From NCBI GenBank assembly GCA_900322135.1, contig ONYP01000009.1:1-56742 (forward strand): a stretch of DNA of 56,742 bases, read 5' to 3'. Source of the DNA: an uncultured Prevotellaceae bacterium (GTDB lineage: Bacteria > Bacteroidota > Bacteroidia > Bacteroidales > Muribaculaceae). Shown here piece by piece: positions 27,589-35,874 of the stretch (position 1 is the stretch's first letter; each line of letters begins with the position of its first letter). The notes below the pieces were generated by a model. It saw only the letters and a program-made list of their open reading frames with translations, was not told the DNA's origin and did not search any database. The position numbers and the translations under genes were made by a program.

Positions 27589-28628
27589 GTATCCATCTCT
27601 GCTGGTGGGAGTTTTTCCAGGAGGCGCTCGACCAGGCGCGGTAGGGCGTAGTCATCAATGTCTTGCTCGTTGACCCAGATGTAGTCGGCGGGCAAGACTG
27701 GTTTTTGGGTGGGCTCGGCGAGGTAGAAGTCGGCGAGCAGGATGCGGTGGGTGAGCACATGCTTCACGCCGCCGGCAAGCAGCGTGAGCGGACAGCCCAG
27801 GTCGGGCAAGGGAGCATTCTCAACGAGAAGGGGCTCCCACAAGCCTTGCCAGATGTCCCCCGCGGGGCGGCGGCGCAGGGCAGTCAGGCCCTTGTGGCGG
27901 ATATAGATATAGGTGAATCGCCGCTCTTGGATTTTGAGTTTCTTCTCCTTGACAGGAAGCAGGTCAACACGGCCTGTGCGCAGGGCATCACAGGTGCCAG
28001 CCACGGGGCAGTCGATGCAGCGTGGTGAGCGCGGCGTGCACCATGTGGCCCCGAAGTCCATCATCGCCTGATTGAAGGCCGATGCGTTATCGTGTGGCAA
28101 CAGTTCCTGGGCCAGCGCCTCGAAGGTGCGCTTGCCGCGTGTGGTGTTGATGGGAACATCGATGCCGTAGTGGCGCGCCAGCACCCGATAGACATTGCCG
28201 TCGACAGCGGCAGCCGGCAGGCCGAACGCCATCGACCCCACGGCGGCAGCAGTGTAGTCCCCCACCCCTTTCAGGGCGCGCAGCCCCTCGATAGTGCACG
28301 GGAAACCGCCCTGCTCAACAATCTGCCGTGCAGCAGCATGCATGTTGCGGGCACGGCTGTAGTAGCCCAAGCCCTGCCACAGGCGCAGCACCTCGTCCTC
28401 GCTGGCCGCTGCCAGCGCCTCGACCGTGGGAAATGCCGTCATGAAGCGCAGCCAGTAGTCACGGCCTTGCTCGATGCGCGTCTGCTGCAGGATGACCTCA
28501 CTCACCCAGATGCCGTATGGGTCGCCGATGCCGCGCCATGGCAGTTCACGGCCATTGGCCGCAAACCACTCCAGCAATGCCGTCGTAAAGCCCGTTTGAA
28601 CCTTATTATCTGTCGAGAATGATTGCAT
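27585..28628 (-). CDS. mutY: A/G-specific adenine DNA glycosylase MutY
   Basis: MutY removes adenine mispaired with 8-oxoguanine in DNA. All diagnostic features are visible in this 347-residue protein: Glu44 in SEVILQQTRI, the helix-hairpin-helix LKGVGDYTAAAVG (119-131), catalytic Asp143 in VDGNVYRVLAR, and the [4Fe-4S] ligands Cys197, 204, 207 and 213 spaced C-x6-C-x2-C-x5-C. The C-terminal NUDIX-like domain contains KHVLTHR. The start overlaps the end of the upstream LRR gene by 23 nt, so the two are co-transcribed. It converges on the Sel1 array with overlapping stop codons. Confidence 0.96.
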   Translation of the reverse strand: MQSFSTDNKVQTGFTTALLEWFAANGRELPWRGIGDPYGIWVSEVILQQTRIEQGRDYWLRFMTAFPTVEALAAASEDEVLRLWQGLGYYSRARNMHAAARQIVEQGGFPCTIEGLRALKGVGDYTAAAVGSMAFGLPAAAVDGNVYRVLARHYGIDVPINTTRGKRTFEALAQELLPHDNASAFNQAMMDFGATWCTPRSPRCIDCPVAGTCDALRTGRVDLLPVKEKKLKIQERRFTYIYIRHKGLTALRRRPAGDIWQGLWEPLLVENAPLPDLGCPLTLLAGGVKHVLTHRILLADFYLAEPTQKPVLPADYIWVNEQDIDDYALPRLVERLLEKLPPAEMDT

Positions 28629-30393
28629 CGATGTTCTTGAAGTTCTTCCAGTTCTTGGCGCTCTTATAGGCAGGAACGGAAGAGTCGGGGACTCGAAGTT
28701 CCACCTTGTTGTTGCTCACGCCGTCGAGTTTGGGCGGCAGCACCGCAAGGCACTGAATAAGGTTCAGGTTCTTGCATTTCTCAGCCACCTTCTTGCCCAC
28801 TTCGGTAACAGTCTCGGGCAGCACGAGCGTGGTGATGGCCGTCTCGCGCAAGGCATTGTCACCGATAGTTGTGAGCCCCTGGCCCAGATCAATCGTCGCC
28901 AGCGAGGTACACTCACGGAAAGCCTCCTTGGCCAGCAAGGTGCAAGCATCAGGAATGACGACAGCCGTCAAACTCCTGCAGTTCTTGAACGCCCGTTCGC
29001 CCACCATGGTCAAGGACTGCGGCAGGTCGACAGCGCTGAGCGCACACCCCTCAAAGGCCTCCTTGCCGATGCCCGTCAAGGTCGAAGGAAACGACACGGC
29101 CGTCAGGTTCTTGCAGTGCTTGAACACCCGAGGCAGCAGCACACTCACACCGTCAGGCAAATCGACATTGCGCAGGCTGGAACAATTCTCGAAGGCCGAC
29201 TCGCCTATCATCGACAGTCCATCGGGGAGCGCCACACCCGTGAGCCCGGAACAACCAAAAAAAGCGCCGGTGGGAACAGCAGTCACCCCGTCGGGCAACG
29301 CCACATCAATCAAGCGCGATTCGGCAAAAGCATAGTCCCCAATGCGCGACAATGATTCCGGCAGGTCTATTCCCTCAAGCACACTGCCGCTAAAGGCACG
29401 GTTGGCAATCACTTCCACGCCATCAGGAACCATGAAAGTGCCCCTGCGTGCCATCGGGCACAGCAGCAGCACCCTTCCCGTGTTGTCATAGAGCACGCCA
29501 TCCTCATGAGTGTAATAGCGGCTGCCTCCCCCGACGGTGATTTCCTCTAATCTCTTCATCTTGCCCAGGTCGTCGTTGACAATGCGTGTCTCGCCGGGGA
29601 TGTCGAGCACGGTAATCGGCGTATCCTCAAAGGCCTTATAGCCCAAGGTAGCCAGTCCAGCCGGCAGGAAGACCCGCTTCAGTCCAGAGCCCTTGAAGGC
29701 CTCATTGCCAATCTCGGTCACCGAGCGCGGTATGTTGACCTCGGTCAAGCGCAAGCAGCCATAAAAGCACTCGTCGCCAATGCTCTGCAAGCCGTCGGGC
29801 AGGGTGATAAATTCCAGACTGGAGCAGCCGCTGAAGGCACTGTTGTCCAACGAGCGCACCCCGTTGGGCATGATGACCTCCTCGAGGTTACTGCAGCCGT
29901 GGAAGGCACCATAGCCGATGCGCTTCAAGCGCTCCGGCAGCAGCACCGAGCGCAGGTGGGTGGCATAGGACAGGCAGTCGTCCATCACATCACGGTCGCC
30001 GTGTCCGCCCAGCAGGCCGCCATTGCCCGAACTCATGATGCGTGCCCGCTCCAGTTCCAGGTCCAGATAGTTGTCCACCTTCTTGTCCCTGCTATCGACA
30101 CAACGCGAACGCTCACACAGTTTCTTGATGAACTTGAAGTCCTTGTAGTCCATCGGGCCCTCGATGTGCAGCAGGCGCACGCGCTCTCTCATCTCGGGGG
30201 TCACTTTCTCCTCAAGGGTTCCCGGATTGGTTAGTGTGACTTCCAGAACATCCCCGTAGGAATTGGTACGGCTATGACGCTCACGGACGGCGCGGCTGCC
30301 GTTTTTGCCATATTGTGCTGCAGCAGGCACTACAGTGATGGCCACAAGCAACAGTGCAACCATCCATCGAACATGATTACGGATTCTCAACAT
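28606..30393 (-). CDS. BspA-like leucine-rich repeat secreted protein
   Basis: A 595-residue exported protein with a signal peptide ending VVPAAAQ. From about residue 145 to 560 it is built of LRR_5 (BspA/TpLRR) repeats of about 23 residues, such as IGDYAFAESRLIDVALPDGV and LGKMKRLEEITV. A short non-repeat N-terminal region (PEMRERVRLLHIEGPMDYKDF) is not recognised. BspA-type proteins of Bacteroidota are surface or secreted adhesins binding host matrix or other bacteria. No sorting domain or lipobox is seen, so the location after export is uncertain. The gene precedes and overlaps mutY, an odd pairing that probably reflects shared transcription only. Confidence 0.88.
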   Translation of the reverse strand: MLRIRNHVRWMVALLLVAITVVPAAAQYGKNGSRAVRERHSRTNSYGDVLEVTLTNPGTLEEKVTPEMRERVRLLHIEGPMDYKDFKFIKKLCERSRCVDSRDKKVDNYLDLELERARIMSSGNGGLLGGHGDRDVMDDCLSYATHLRSVLLPERLKRIGYGAFHGCSNLEEVIMPNGVRSLDNSAFSGCSSLEFITLPDGLQSIGDECFYGCLRLTEVNIPRSVTEIGNEAFKGSGLKRVFLPAGLATLGYKAFEDTPITVLDIPGETRIVNDDLGKMKRLEEITVGGGSRYYTHEDGVLYDNTGRVLLLCPMARRGTFMVPDGVEVIANRAFSGSVLEGIDLPESLSRIGDYAFAESRLIDVALPDGVTAVPTGAFFGCSGLTGVALPDGLSMIGESAFENCSSLRNVDLPDGVSVLLPRVFKHCKNLTAVSFPSTLTGIGKEAFEGCALSAVDLPQSLTMVGERAFKNCRSLTAVVIPDACTLLAKEAFRECTSLATIDLGQGLTTIGDNALRETAITTLVLPETVTEVGKKVAEKCKNLNLIQCLAVLPPKLDGVSNNKVELRVPDSSVPAYKSAKNWKNFKNIDAIILDR

Positions 30394-30420
30394 TACCTCA
30401 ATTATTATGGTTCAAGACTA

Positions 30421-30428
30421 CAAAGTTA
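30421..30428 (-). promoter_or_regulatory. Possible -7 element for the LRR-mutY unit
   Basis: The minus strand reads TAACTTTG, 27 nt before the ATG at 30393. No good TTTG lies at the expected distance upstream. Confidence 0.4.
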
Positions 30429-30568
30429 ACCATTTTTTCACAAGACGCCCACGGTAATCACATTTATTTGCCACAGGGGTAAATAAGCGTGGTGAGCGAA
30501 TGTTAATCTTTTAACAATATATTTGTTAAATTAACGAGATTTTCACGCGCGGGTAATAGGTAAAGATG

Positions 30569-30576
30569 TATTTTTG
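30569..30576 (+). promoter_or_regulatory. Possible -7 element for the moxR-bat locus
   Basis: TATTTTTG followed by CA, 55 nt before the moxR ATG. The -33 side is poor. This 238-nt divergent region shows no other feature apart from AT-rich text around 30500-30540. Confidence 0.4.
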
Positions 30577-30631
30577 CACGATGTAAAAAAGCAAGTAAAG
30601 ACAATCACATAAGACAAAAAGCAATATTGTT

Positions 30632-31627
30632 ATGGCAGAATCAGTCAATATCAGGGAATTGAATGACCTGATTGCAAGCAAAAGCAGTTTTGTAAACCTC
30701 ATCCGTCAGGGCATGGACCAGACCATCGTGGGCCAGAAGCACCTTGTGGACTCGTTGCTCATCGCGTTGCTCGCCAACGGGCATGTACTGCTCGAGGGAG
30801 TTCCCGGCCTGGCCAAGACCAAGGCCATCAGCACGCTGGCAGCGCTTATCGACGCGCGCTTCTCGCGCATCCAGTTCACGCCCGACCTGTTGCCCGCCGA
30901 TGTTGTGGGAACGATGATTTATAGCATCAAGAAAGAGCAGTTTGAGGTTAAGCGCGGCCCCGTGTTTGCCAACTTCGTCCTTGCCGACGAGATCAACCGC
31001 GCCCCCGCCAAGGTGCAGAGTGCCTTGCTCGAGGCTATGCAGGAGCGCCAGGTGACCATCGGCGAGCAGACCTTCAAACTCGATGACCCGTTCCTCGTGC
31101 TTGCCACCCAAAACCCCATTGAGCAAGAGGGCACCTATCCGCTTCCCGAGGCCCAGGTTGACCGCTTCATGATGAAGGTGCTCATCGGCTACCCCAACAA
31201 GGTCGAGGAGAGCGAAATCATCAAGATGAACATCGCCAGTGAACCCGTCGAGGTGCGTCCGCTGGTTACTCCCGCCGACATCGTTGACACGCGCAAGGTG
31301 GTGCAGCAGATTTACATCGACGAGAAAATCCAGAAATATATCGTGGACATCGTGTTCGCCACCCGTTTCCCGAGTGACTACGGTCTGAATGACCTGAGGA
31401 GCATGATCTCGTTTGGCGCTTCGCCGCGTGCCTCCATCAACATGGCACTGGCGTCCAGGGCTTATGCCTTCCTGCGCAACCGCGGTTATGTCATCCCCGA
31501 GGATGTGCGTGCCGTGTGTCATGATGTAATGCGCCACCGCCTGGGGCTGACCTATGAGGCCGAGGCCAACAACATCACCAGCGACGAGATTATCAGCAAT
31601 ATCCTGGACAAGATTGCAGTGCCTTGA
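30632..31627 (+). CDS. moxR: MoxR-family AAA ATPase of the Bat locus
   Basis: MoxR ATPases act as chaperones that activate partners carrying VWA domains, and form hexameric AAA rings in the cytoplasm. This 331-residue protein has Walker A GVPGLAKT (56-63), Walker B LADEINR, the sensor-like LATQNPIEQEG and the arginine region QVDRFM. It heads the locus moxR, DUF58, membrane protein, batA to batE, which matches the Bacteroides aerotolerance operon layout. A DUF58 gene follows after a 193-nt spacer filled with heptamer repeats, so transcription may be tuned there. Confidence 0.94.
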   Translation: MAESVNIRELNDLIASKSSFVNLIRQGMDQTIVGQKHLVDSLLIALLANGHVLLEGVPGLAKTKAISTLAALIDARFSRIQFTPDLLPADVVGTMIYSIKKEQFEVKRGPVFANFVLADEINRAPAKVQSALLEAMQERQVTIGEQTFKLDDPFLVLATQNPIEQEGTYPLPEAQVDRFMMKVLIGYPNKVEESEIIKMNIASEPVEVRPLVTPADIVDTRKVVQQIYIDEKIQKYIVDIVFATRFPSDYGLNDLRSMISFGASPRASINMALASRAYAFLRNRGYVIPEDVRAVCHDVMRHRLGLTYEAEANNITSDEIISNILDKIAVP

Positions 31628-31650
31628 TATTCAAGTTGTTTCACAACTTA

Positions 31651-31671
31651 AAGTTTAGAGTTTAGGGTTTA
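31651..31671 (+). repeat. Heptamer tract AGTTTA type
   Basis: Three successive seven-base units (AAGTTTA, GAGTTTA, GGGTTTA) just after moxR, before the larger tract at 31696. Confidence 0.7.
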
Positions 31672-31695
31672 GGCTATCGCACCTGGAACCAACAA

Positions 31696-31820
31696 CTAGA
31701 AACTAGGGACTAAGGACTAGGGACTAAGGACTAAGGACTAAGGACTAAGGACTAAGGACTAAGGACTAAGGACTAAGGACTAGGGACTAGGGACTAGGGA
31801 CTAGAAACTAAAAACTGGAA
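31696..31820 (+). repeat. Heptamer array before the DUF58 start codon
   Basis: Seventeen full seven-base units, mostly CTAAGGA (eight in a row at 31724-31779) with CTAGGGA and CTAGAAA variants at both ends, and a final CTGGAA touching the ATG at 31821. Seven is not a multiple of three and the array is full of stops, so it is not coding. Copy-number change would alter the distance from moxR to the DUF58 gene. Confidence 0.92.
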
Positions 31821-32699
31821 ATGGATACCAATGAGTTGTTGCGCAAGGTCCGCAAGATAGAAATCAAGACCAAGGGCCTGTCGCAGAACATATTTGCCGG
31901 CGAGTACCACTCGGCCTTCAAGGGCAGGGGTATGACCTTCAGCGAGGTGCGCGAGTACCAGTATGGTGACGATGTGCGCGACATCGACTGGAATGTCACG
32001 GCCCGCTATAACCGCCCCTATGTGAAGGTGTATGAAGAGGAACGCGAACTCACGGTGATGCTGCTCGTGGATGTGAGCGGCAGCAAGGACTTTGGTGCCG
32101 TGGGTGTCGCCAAGCGTGAGATGATGGCCGAGATTGGCGCCACCATCGCGTTCTCGGCCATCCAGAACAACGACAAGGTGGGCGTCATCTTCTTCAGCGA
32201 CAAAATCGAGAAATTCATCCCACCCAAGAAGGGGCGCAAGCACATCTTGCTCGTCATCCGCGAGTTGCTGAATTTCCAACCCGAGAATACCGGCACCGAC
32301 ATCAACATGGCGCTGGAATACATGACCGACGCACTCAAGAAGCGCTGCACCACCTTCCTGGTGAGTGACTTTATCGATGAGCATGACTACAGCAAGTCGC
32401 TCTCCATCGCCAACCACAAGCATGACATCATTGCCGTTCAGGTCTATGACAAGCGCGAAGCCCAATTGCCCGATGTAGGACTGATGCGAGTGCGTGATGC
32501 CGAGCGTGGCACCCTGCGCTGGGTCAACACCGGCAGCAAGCGCGTGCGCGACACCTATGCCCGCTGGTGGTACAATCAGCAGCAAGCGGTCAACAGCACG
32601 CTGCAGCGCTGCAATGTCGACATGGCGAGTGTGGCGACCGACGAGGACTATGTCACTGCCCTGATGGGTCTTTTCAAGAACCGAGGGGTGAGGAGTTAG
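31821..32699 (+). CDS. DUF58 protein of the Bat locus
   Basis: A 292-residue cytoplasmic protein of the DUF58 family, a VWA-like fold that pairs with MoxR ATPases. The hallmark is GRGMTFSEVREYQYGDDVRDIDW (in parts, about 36-57), followed by the NVTARYNRPYVK region and a MIDAS-like LLVDVSGSKDFG. In the family it is thought to be a MoxR substrate or adaptor acting with the membrane-bound Bat proteins. The last codons and the stop (GVRS, TAG) merge into the next heptamer tract (GAGTTAG), as also happens in batD. No Shine-Dalgarno site is present; the heptamer array reaches the start codon. Confidence 0.92.
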   Translation: MDTNELLRKVRKIEIKTKGLSQNIFAGEYHSAFKGRGMTFSEVREYQYGDDVRDIDWNVTARYNRPYVKVYEEERELTVMLLVDVSGSKDFGAVGVAKREMMAEIGATIAFSAIQNNDKVGVIFFSDKIEKFIPPKKGRKHILLVIRELLNFQPENTGTDINMALEYMTDALKKRCTTFLVSDFIDEHDYSKSLSIANHKHDIIAVQVYDKREAQLPDVGLMRVRDAERGTLRWVNTGSKRVRDTYARWWYNQQQAVNSTLQRCNVDMASVATDEDYVTALMGLFKNRGVRS

Positions 32700-32703
32700 T
32701 CAG

Positions 32704-32752
32704 GAGTTAGAAGTTAGAAGTTAGAAGTCAGGAGTTAGGAGTTAGAGATTAA
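32704..32752 (+). repeat. Heptamer tract GAGTTAG/AAGTTAG
   Basis: Seven consecutive seven-base units between the DUF58 gene and the next gene. A further unit (32693-32699) supplies the stop codon of the DUF58 gene. Confidence 0.85.
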
Positions 32753-32765
32753 CTGAATATAGAAA

Positions 32766-33728
32766 ATGTCACAGACATTGAGACATATTGTGATTACAGC
32801 CGCCGTGCTGCTGGCATCCCTGCCGATGGCATGGGGCGGCAATGTCACCTTCAGGGCAAAGCTCGACAGTGCCACCCTGCTGATGGGCAAGACCACCGCG
32901 CTGCACCTGGAAATCACCCAAGACAAGAGTGCCCGCGGATTTTTCCCCGGCGAGCAACTGGACACGCTCAGCGCCATGGTTGAGATTGCCGAACGGCCCG
33001 CCGCTGACACCGTCGACCTGGGCAACAACCGCATACAAATCAACCGTGACCTCATCATCCAGAGTTTTGACTCGGGCATGTGGGTCATCAAGCCCATCCC
33101 CTATGTGGTGAACGGCGACACCGCCTATTGCAACCAGCTGTCGATTAAAGTGCTGCCCGTTGATGTGAGCAAGATGCAGGACATCAACGACATCAAGCCC
33201 GTCGAGGCCGTGCCGTTCAACCTGCTGGACTGGCTGCCTGATTACTGGTGGGCATGGCTGTTGGGACTGCTGCTCATCGGCACCGGCATCTGGGCCTATA
33301 TCAAGTATCGCAAGAAAGGCATCAACCCCTTGAAGCCCATCAGGAGAAAGCGCTTGCCGCCCTATGAGGAAGCAATCATCAACCTGCAGAACCTCAAGGC
33401 CGCCCAACTGTGGCAGCAAGGCAAGGAGAAAGAGTACTTCACGGGACTGACCGACATCCTGCGCATCTACATCGACCGCCGCTTTGGCATCAATGCCGTG
33501 GAGATGACCTCATCGCAGATTATCGATACGCTCAAGAAGAACGAGGAGACCAAGGCCGTAAACGAGCAGATGGAGATGATTCTCGAGGTTGCCGACATCG
33601 TGAAGTTTGCCAACGCCCGTCCGCTGGCCGACGACAACGAGGTAGCCTACCAGCGCGCCATGAATTTTGTTGAGGCTACGCGGCCTGTTATACAACAACC
33701 CGAAAGGAAGGAGGAAGTGAAAAAATGA
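32766..33728 (+). CDS. Bat-locus membrane protein (DUF4381-like)
   Basis: A 320-residue protein with a signal peptide (ASLPMAWG), a periplasmic domain of about 140 residues, one transmembrane helix (WWAWLLGLLLIGTGIWAY, about 160-178), then a cytoplasmic part with a basic stretch and helices (PYEEAIINLQNLKA, YFTGLTDILRIYIDRRFG). This arrangement is the one found between the DUF58 gene and batA in Bacteroidota. The C-terminal part resembles that of BatD, which suggests a shared membrane-assembly role. The stop overlaps the batA ATG by 4 nt (ATGA), pointing to translational coupling. Confidence 0.82.
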   Translation: MSQTLRHIVITAAVLLASLPMAWGGNVTFRAKLDSATLLMGKTTALHLEITQDKSARGFFPGEQLDTLSAMVEIAERPAADTVDLGNNRIQINRDLIIQSFDSGMWVIKPIPYVVNGDTAYCNQLSIKVLPVDVSKMQDINDIKPVEAVPFNLLDWLPDYWWAWLLGLLLIGTGIWAYIKYRKKGINPLKPIRRKRLPPYEEAIINLQNLKAAQLWQQGKEKEYFTGLTDILRIYIDRRFGINAVEMTSSQIIDTLKKNEETKAVNEQMEMILEVADIVKFANARPLADDNEVAYQRAMNFVEATRPVIQQPERKEEVKK

Positions 33729-34729
33729 TGAACCTTGCTCATCCAGGATGGCTGTGGCTGCTGCCCGTGCTGCTGATTCCGCTTGTCTTGTGGTACATCT
33801 ATAGCCAGGACAAGAACGAGCCCGAGATGAATGTATCGTCAACGCGGGCATTTGACGGCATGGGCACGAGTTGGAAGGTGTGGCTCAAGCATTTCTCGTT
33901 TGCCCTCAAGCTGTGCGCCCTGGCATGCCTGGTCGTCATCTTGTGCCGCCCGCAGACCAAGGACAACTGGTCCACGAGCGATGTAGAAGGCACCGACATC
34001 GTCCTTGCCCTGGATGTATCGACCAGTATGCTGGCCAAGGACTTCAGGCCCAACCGTTTTGAGAGTGCCAAGAAGGTAGCGACCCAGTTTGTCAGCGGCC
34101 GTGACCATGACAACATCGGCCTGGTGCTGTTTGCCGGCGAGAGTTTCACCCAGGTACCCATGACGATGGACAATGCCACGCTGGTCAACGCCATTGCCCA
34201 GACACAAATCAGTGCCTTCGGTCCGCTCGAGGACGGTACCGCCATCGGTGACGGTATCGCCACCGCCATCAACCGAATCCGTGACGGCAAGGCCAAGAGC
34301 AAGAGCATCATCCTGCTCACCGACGGCAGCAACAACACCGGTGTCGTCGCCCCCAACACCGCCGCCGAAATCGCCCGCAAGTATGGCATCAAGATCTACA
34401 CGATCGGCGTGGGCAGCAACGGCACTGCCGAGTATCCTGCCGCCATCGACTATGCCGGCAATATCCAGTACCAGCGAATGCCCGTCGTCATCGACGAGAC
34501 CACATTGAAGAACATCGCCGCCACAACCGGGGGCAAGTATTTCCGCGCCACCTCGGGCAGCGTGCTGCACAGCGTTTTTGAGGAAATCGACCAGTTGGAA
34601 AAGACCCACATGGATGTTCAGCGCTTCTCCCACACCGAGGACCGCTATGAGCCGTGGGCTGTGCTGCTGCTCGGCCTGCTGTTGCTGAGCCTGCTGCTCG
34701 ATTACACCTTACTCAGGCACATTCCTTGA
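33725..34729 (+). CDS. batA: BatA, VWA-domain membrane protein
   Basis: A 334-residue inner-membrane protein with two N-terminal transmembrane helices (about 8-25 and 56-74), a von Willebrand factor A domain and a C-terminal helix (WAVLLLGLLLLSLLLDY). The metal-ion-dependent adhesion site is intact: DVSTS (Asp97, Ser99, Ser101), with a later Thr/Asp site in LLTDGSNNTG. BatA was first described in Bacteroides fragilis as part of an aerotolerance operon. It is translationally coupled to the preceding gene; batB follows after 53 nt containing a heptamer tract. Confidence 0.94.
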   Translation: MMNLAHPGWLWLLPVLLIPLVLWYIYSQDKNEPEMNVSSTRAFDGMGTSWKVWLKHFSFALKLCALACLVVILCRPQTKDNWSTSDVEGTDIVLALDVSTSMLAKDFRPNRFESAKKVATQFVSGRDHDNIGLVLFAGESFTQVPMTMDNATLVNAIAQTQISAFGPLEDGTAIGDGIATAINRIRDGKAKSKSIILLTDGSNNTGVVAPNTAAEIARKYGIKIYTIGVGSNGTAEYPAAIDYAGNIQYQRMPVVIDETTLKNIAATTGGKYFRATSGSVLHSVFEEIDQLEKTHMDVQRFSHTEDRYEPWAVLLLGLLLLSLLLDYTLLRHIP

Positions 34730-34742
34730 TGTGCTTCGCTCT

Positions 34743-34777
34743 GTTTAAAGTTTAGAGGTTAAAGTTTAGAGAATTAA
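34743..34777 (+). repeat. Heptamer tract GTTTAAA/GTTTAGA
   Basis: Five seven-base units (GTTTAAA, GTTTAGA, GGTTAAA, GTTTAGA, GAATTAA) fill most of the gap between batA and batB. Confidence 0.8.
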
Positions 34778-34782
34778 GAGCT

Positions 34783-35874
34783 ATGATCAATTTTGCTCAT
34801 CCACAATATTTCTACCCGCTCCTGCTGCTTCCCGCGCTGGTGCTGCTGTTCCTGTGGAACCGCCGTGACCGCCGCAAGCGGCTGCAGCGCTATGGCAAGG
34901 CCGCATCCATCGAGCCCCTGATGCCCGAGGTGTCGCGCTACAAGCCATGGATACGCCTCACGCTGGAACTGCTGTTGCTCACGATGGTTATCGTGGTGCT
35001 TGCCCGTCCGCGCGCCGGTTCCAGCAAGGGTGTCACGACCAAGGTGCACGGCATCGAGGTGATGGTTGCCGTCGATGTGTCCAACTCGATGAATGCCTCC
35101 AGCACCGACAATCCGCAGGATGTGAGCCGCCTGCAGCGCTCCAAGATGATTCTGGAGAAACTCATTGACCGCCTGGACAACAACAAGGTGGGCCTAATCG
35201 TGTTTGCCGGCAATGCCTACATGCAGATGCCCATGACCAGCGATGCCGCATCGGCCAAGCTGTTCCTCAACGGCATCAACACCAACATGGTTCCCACCCA
35301 GGGCACCGCCATCGGCTCGGCTATCAACATGGCGCTCAACGGCTTCTCGCAGAGCAAGAAGTCGCAGAAAGCCATCATCATCATCACCGATGGCGAAAAC
35401 TTTGAGGACGATGCCGTCGAGGCCGCCAAGAATGCAGCCAAACTGGGTGTCCAGGTCGATGTCATCGGTGTGGGTTCCACGACAGGCTCCCCCATCCCGA
35501 TGGACGGCGGCTACCTCACCGACGACAATGGCGAGCCCGTCACCACCTATCTCAATGAGCAGATGGCACACCAGATTGCCGATGCCGGCAAGGGTGTCTA
35601 TATCTCGGGAACAGCGTCGGATGCCGTCTCCACCTTGCAGGAAACGCTCGACAAACTCTCCAAGAGCGACCTCGCCACAATGACCTATACCCAGCACGAC
35701 GAGCAGTTCCCCGTGTTTGCAACGCTGGCACTGCTGTTGCTCTTGGGACTGTTGCTGCTGCTCGAGCGCAAGAACCCGTTGCTCAAGAAGTATAATTTCT
35801 TCACTAAGGAAAAGAAAGAGAACACTGTTGACAATGAGACGAACAAAGATAAAAAAGATGACCAGCGCCAGTAG
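34783..35874 (+). CDS. batB: BatB, VWA-domain membrane protein
   Basis: A 363-residue paralogue of BatA with the same plan: N-terminal helices (LLLLPALVLLFLW; LELLLLTMVIVVLA), a VWA domain with an intact metal site DVSNS (Asp98, Ser100, Ser102) and IITDGENFEDDA, and a C-terminal helix (LALLLLLGLLLLLE) before a Lys/Asp/Asn-rich cytoplasmic tail. BatA and BatB are believed to sit in the inner membrane facing the periplasm. The end of the gene overlaps the start of batC by 17 or 41 nt depending on which batC ATG is used. Confidence 0.94.
   Translation: MINFAHPQYFYPLLLLPALVLLFLWNRRDRRKRLQRYGKAASIEPLMPEVSRYKPWIRLTLELLLLTMVIVVLARPRAGSSKGVTTKVHGIEVMVAVDVSNSMNASSTDNPQDVSRLQRSKMILEKLIDRLDNNKVGLIVFAGNAYMQMPMTSDAASAKLFLNGINTNMVPTQGTAIGSAINMALNGFSQSKKSQKAIIIITDGENFEDDAVEAAKNAAKLGVQVDVIGVGSTTGSPIPMDGGYLTDDNGEPVTTYLNEQMAHQIADAGKGVYISGTASDAVSTLQETLDKLSKSDLATMTYTQHDEQFPVFATLALLLLLGLLLLLERKNPLLKKYNFFTKEKKENTVDNETNKDKKDDQRQ

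Noticed and set aside
31696-31820. CRISPR-like regular repeats
   Set aside because: The unit is 7 nt with no spacers and there are no cas genes.
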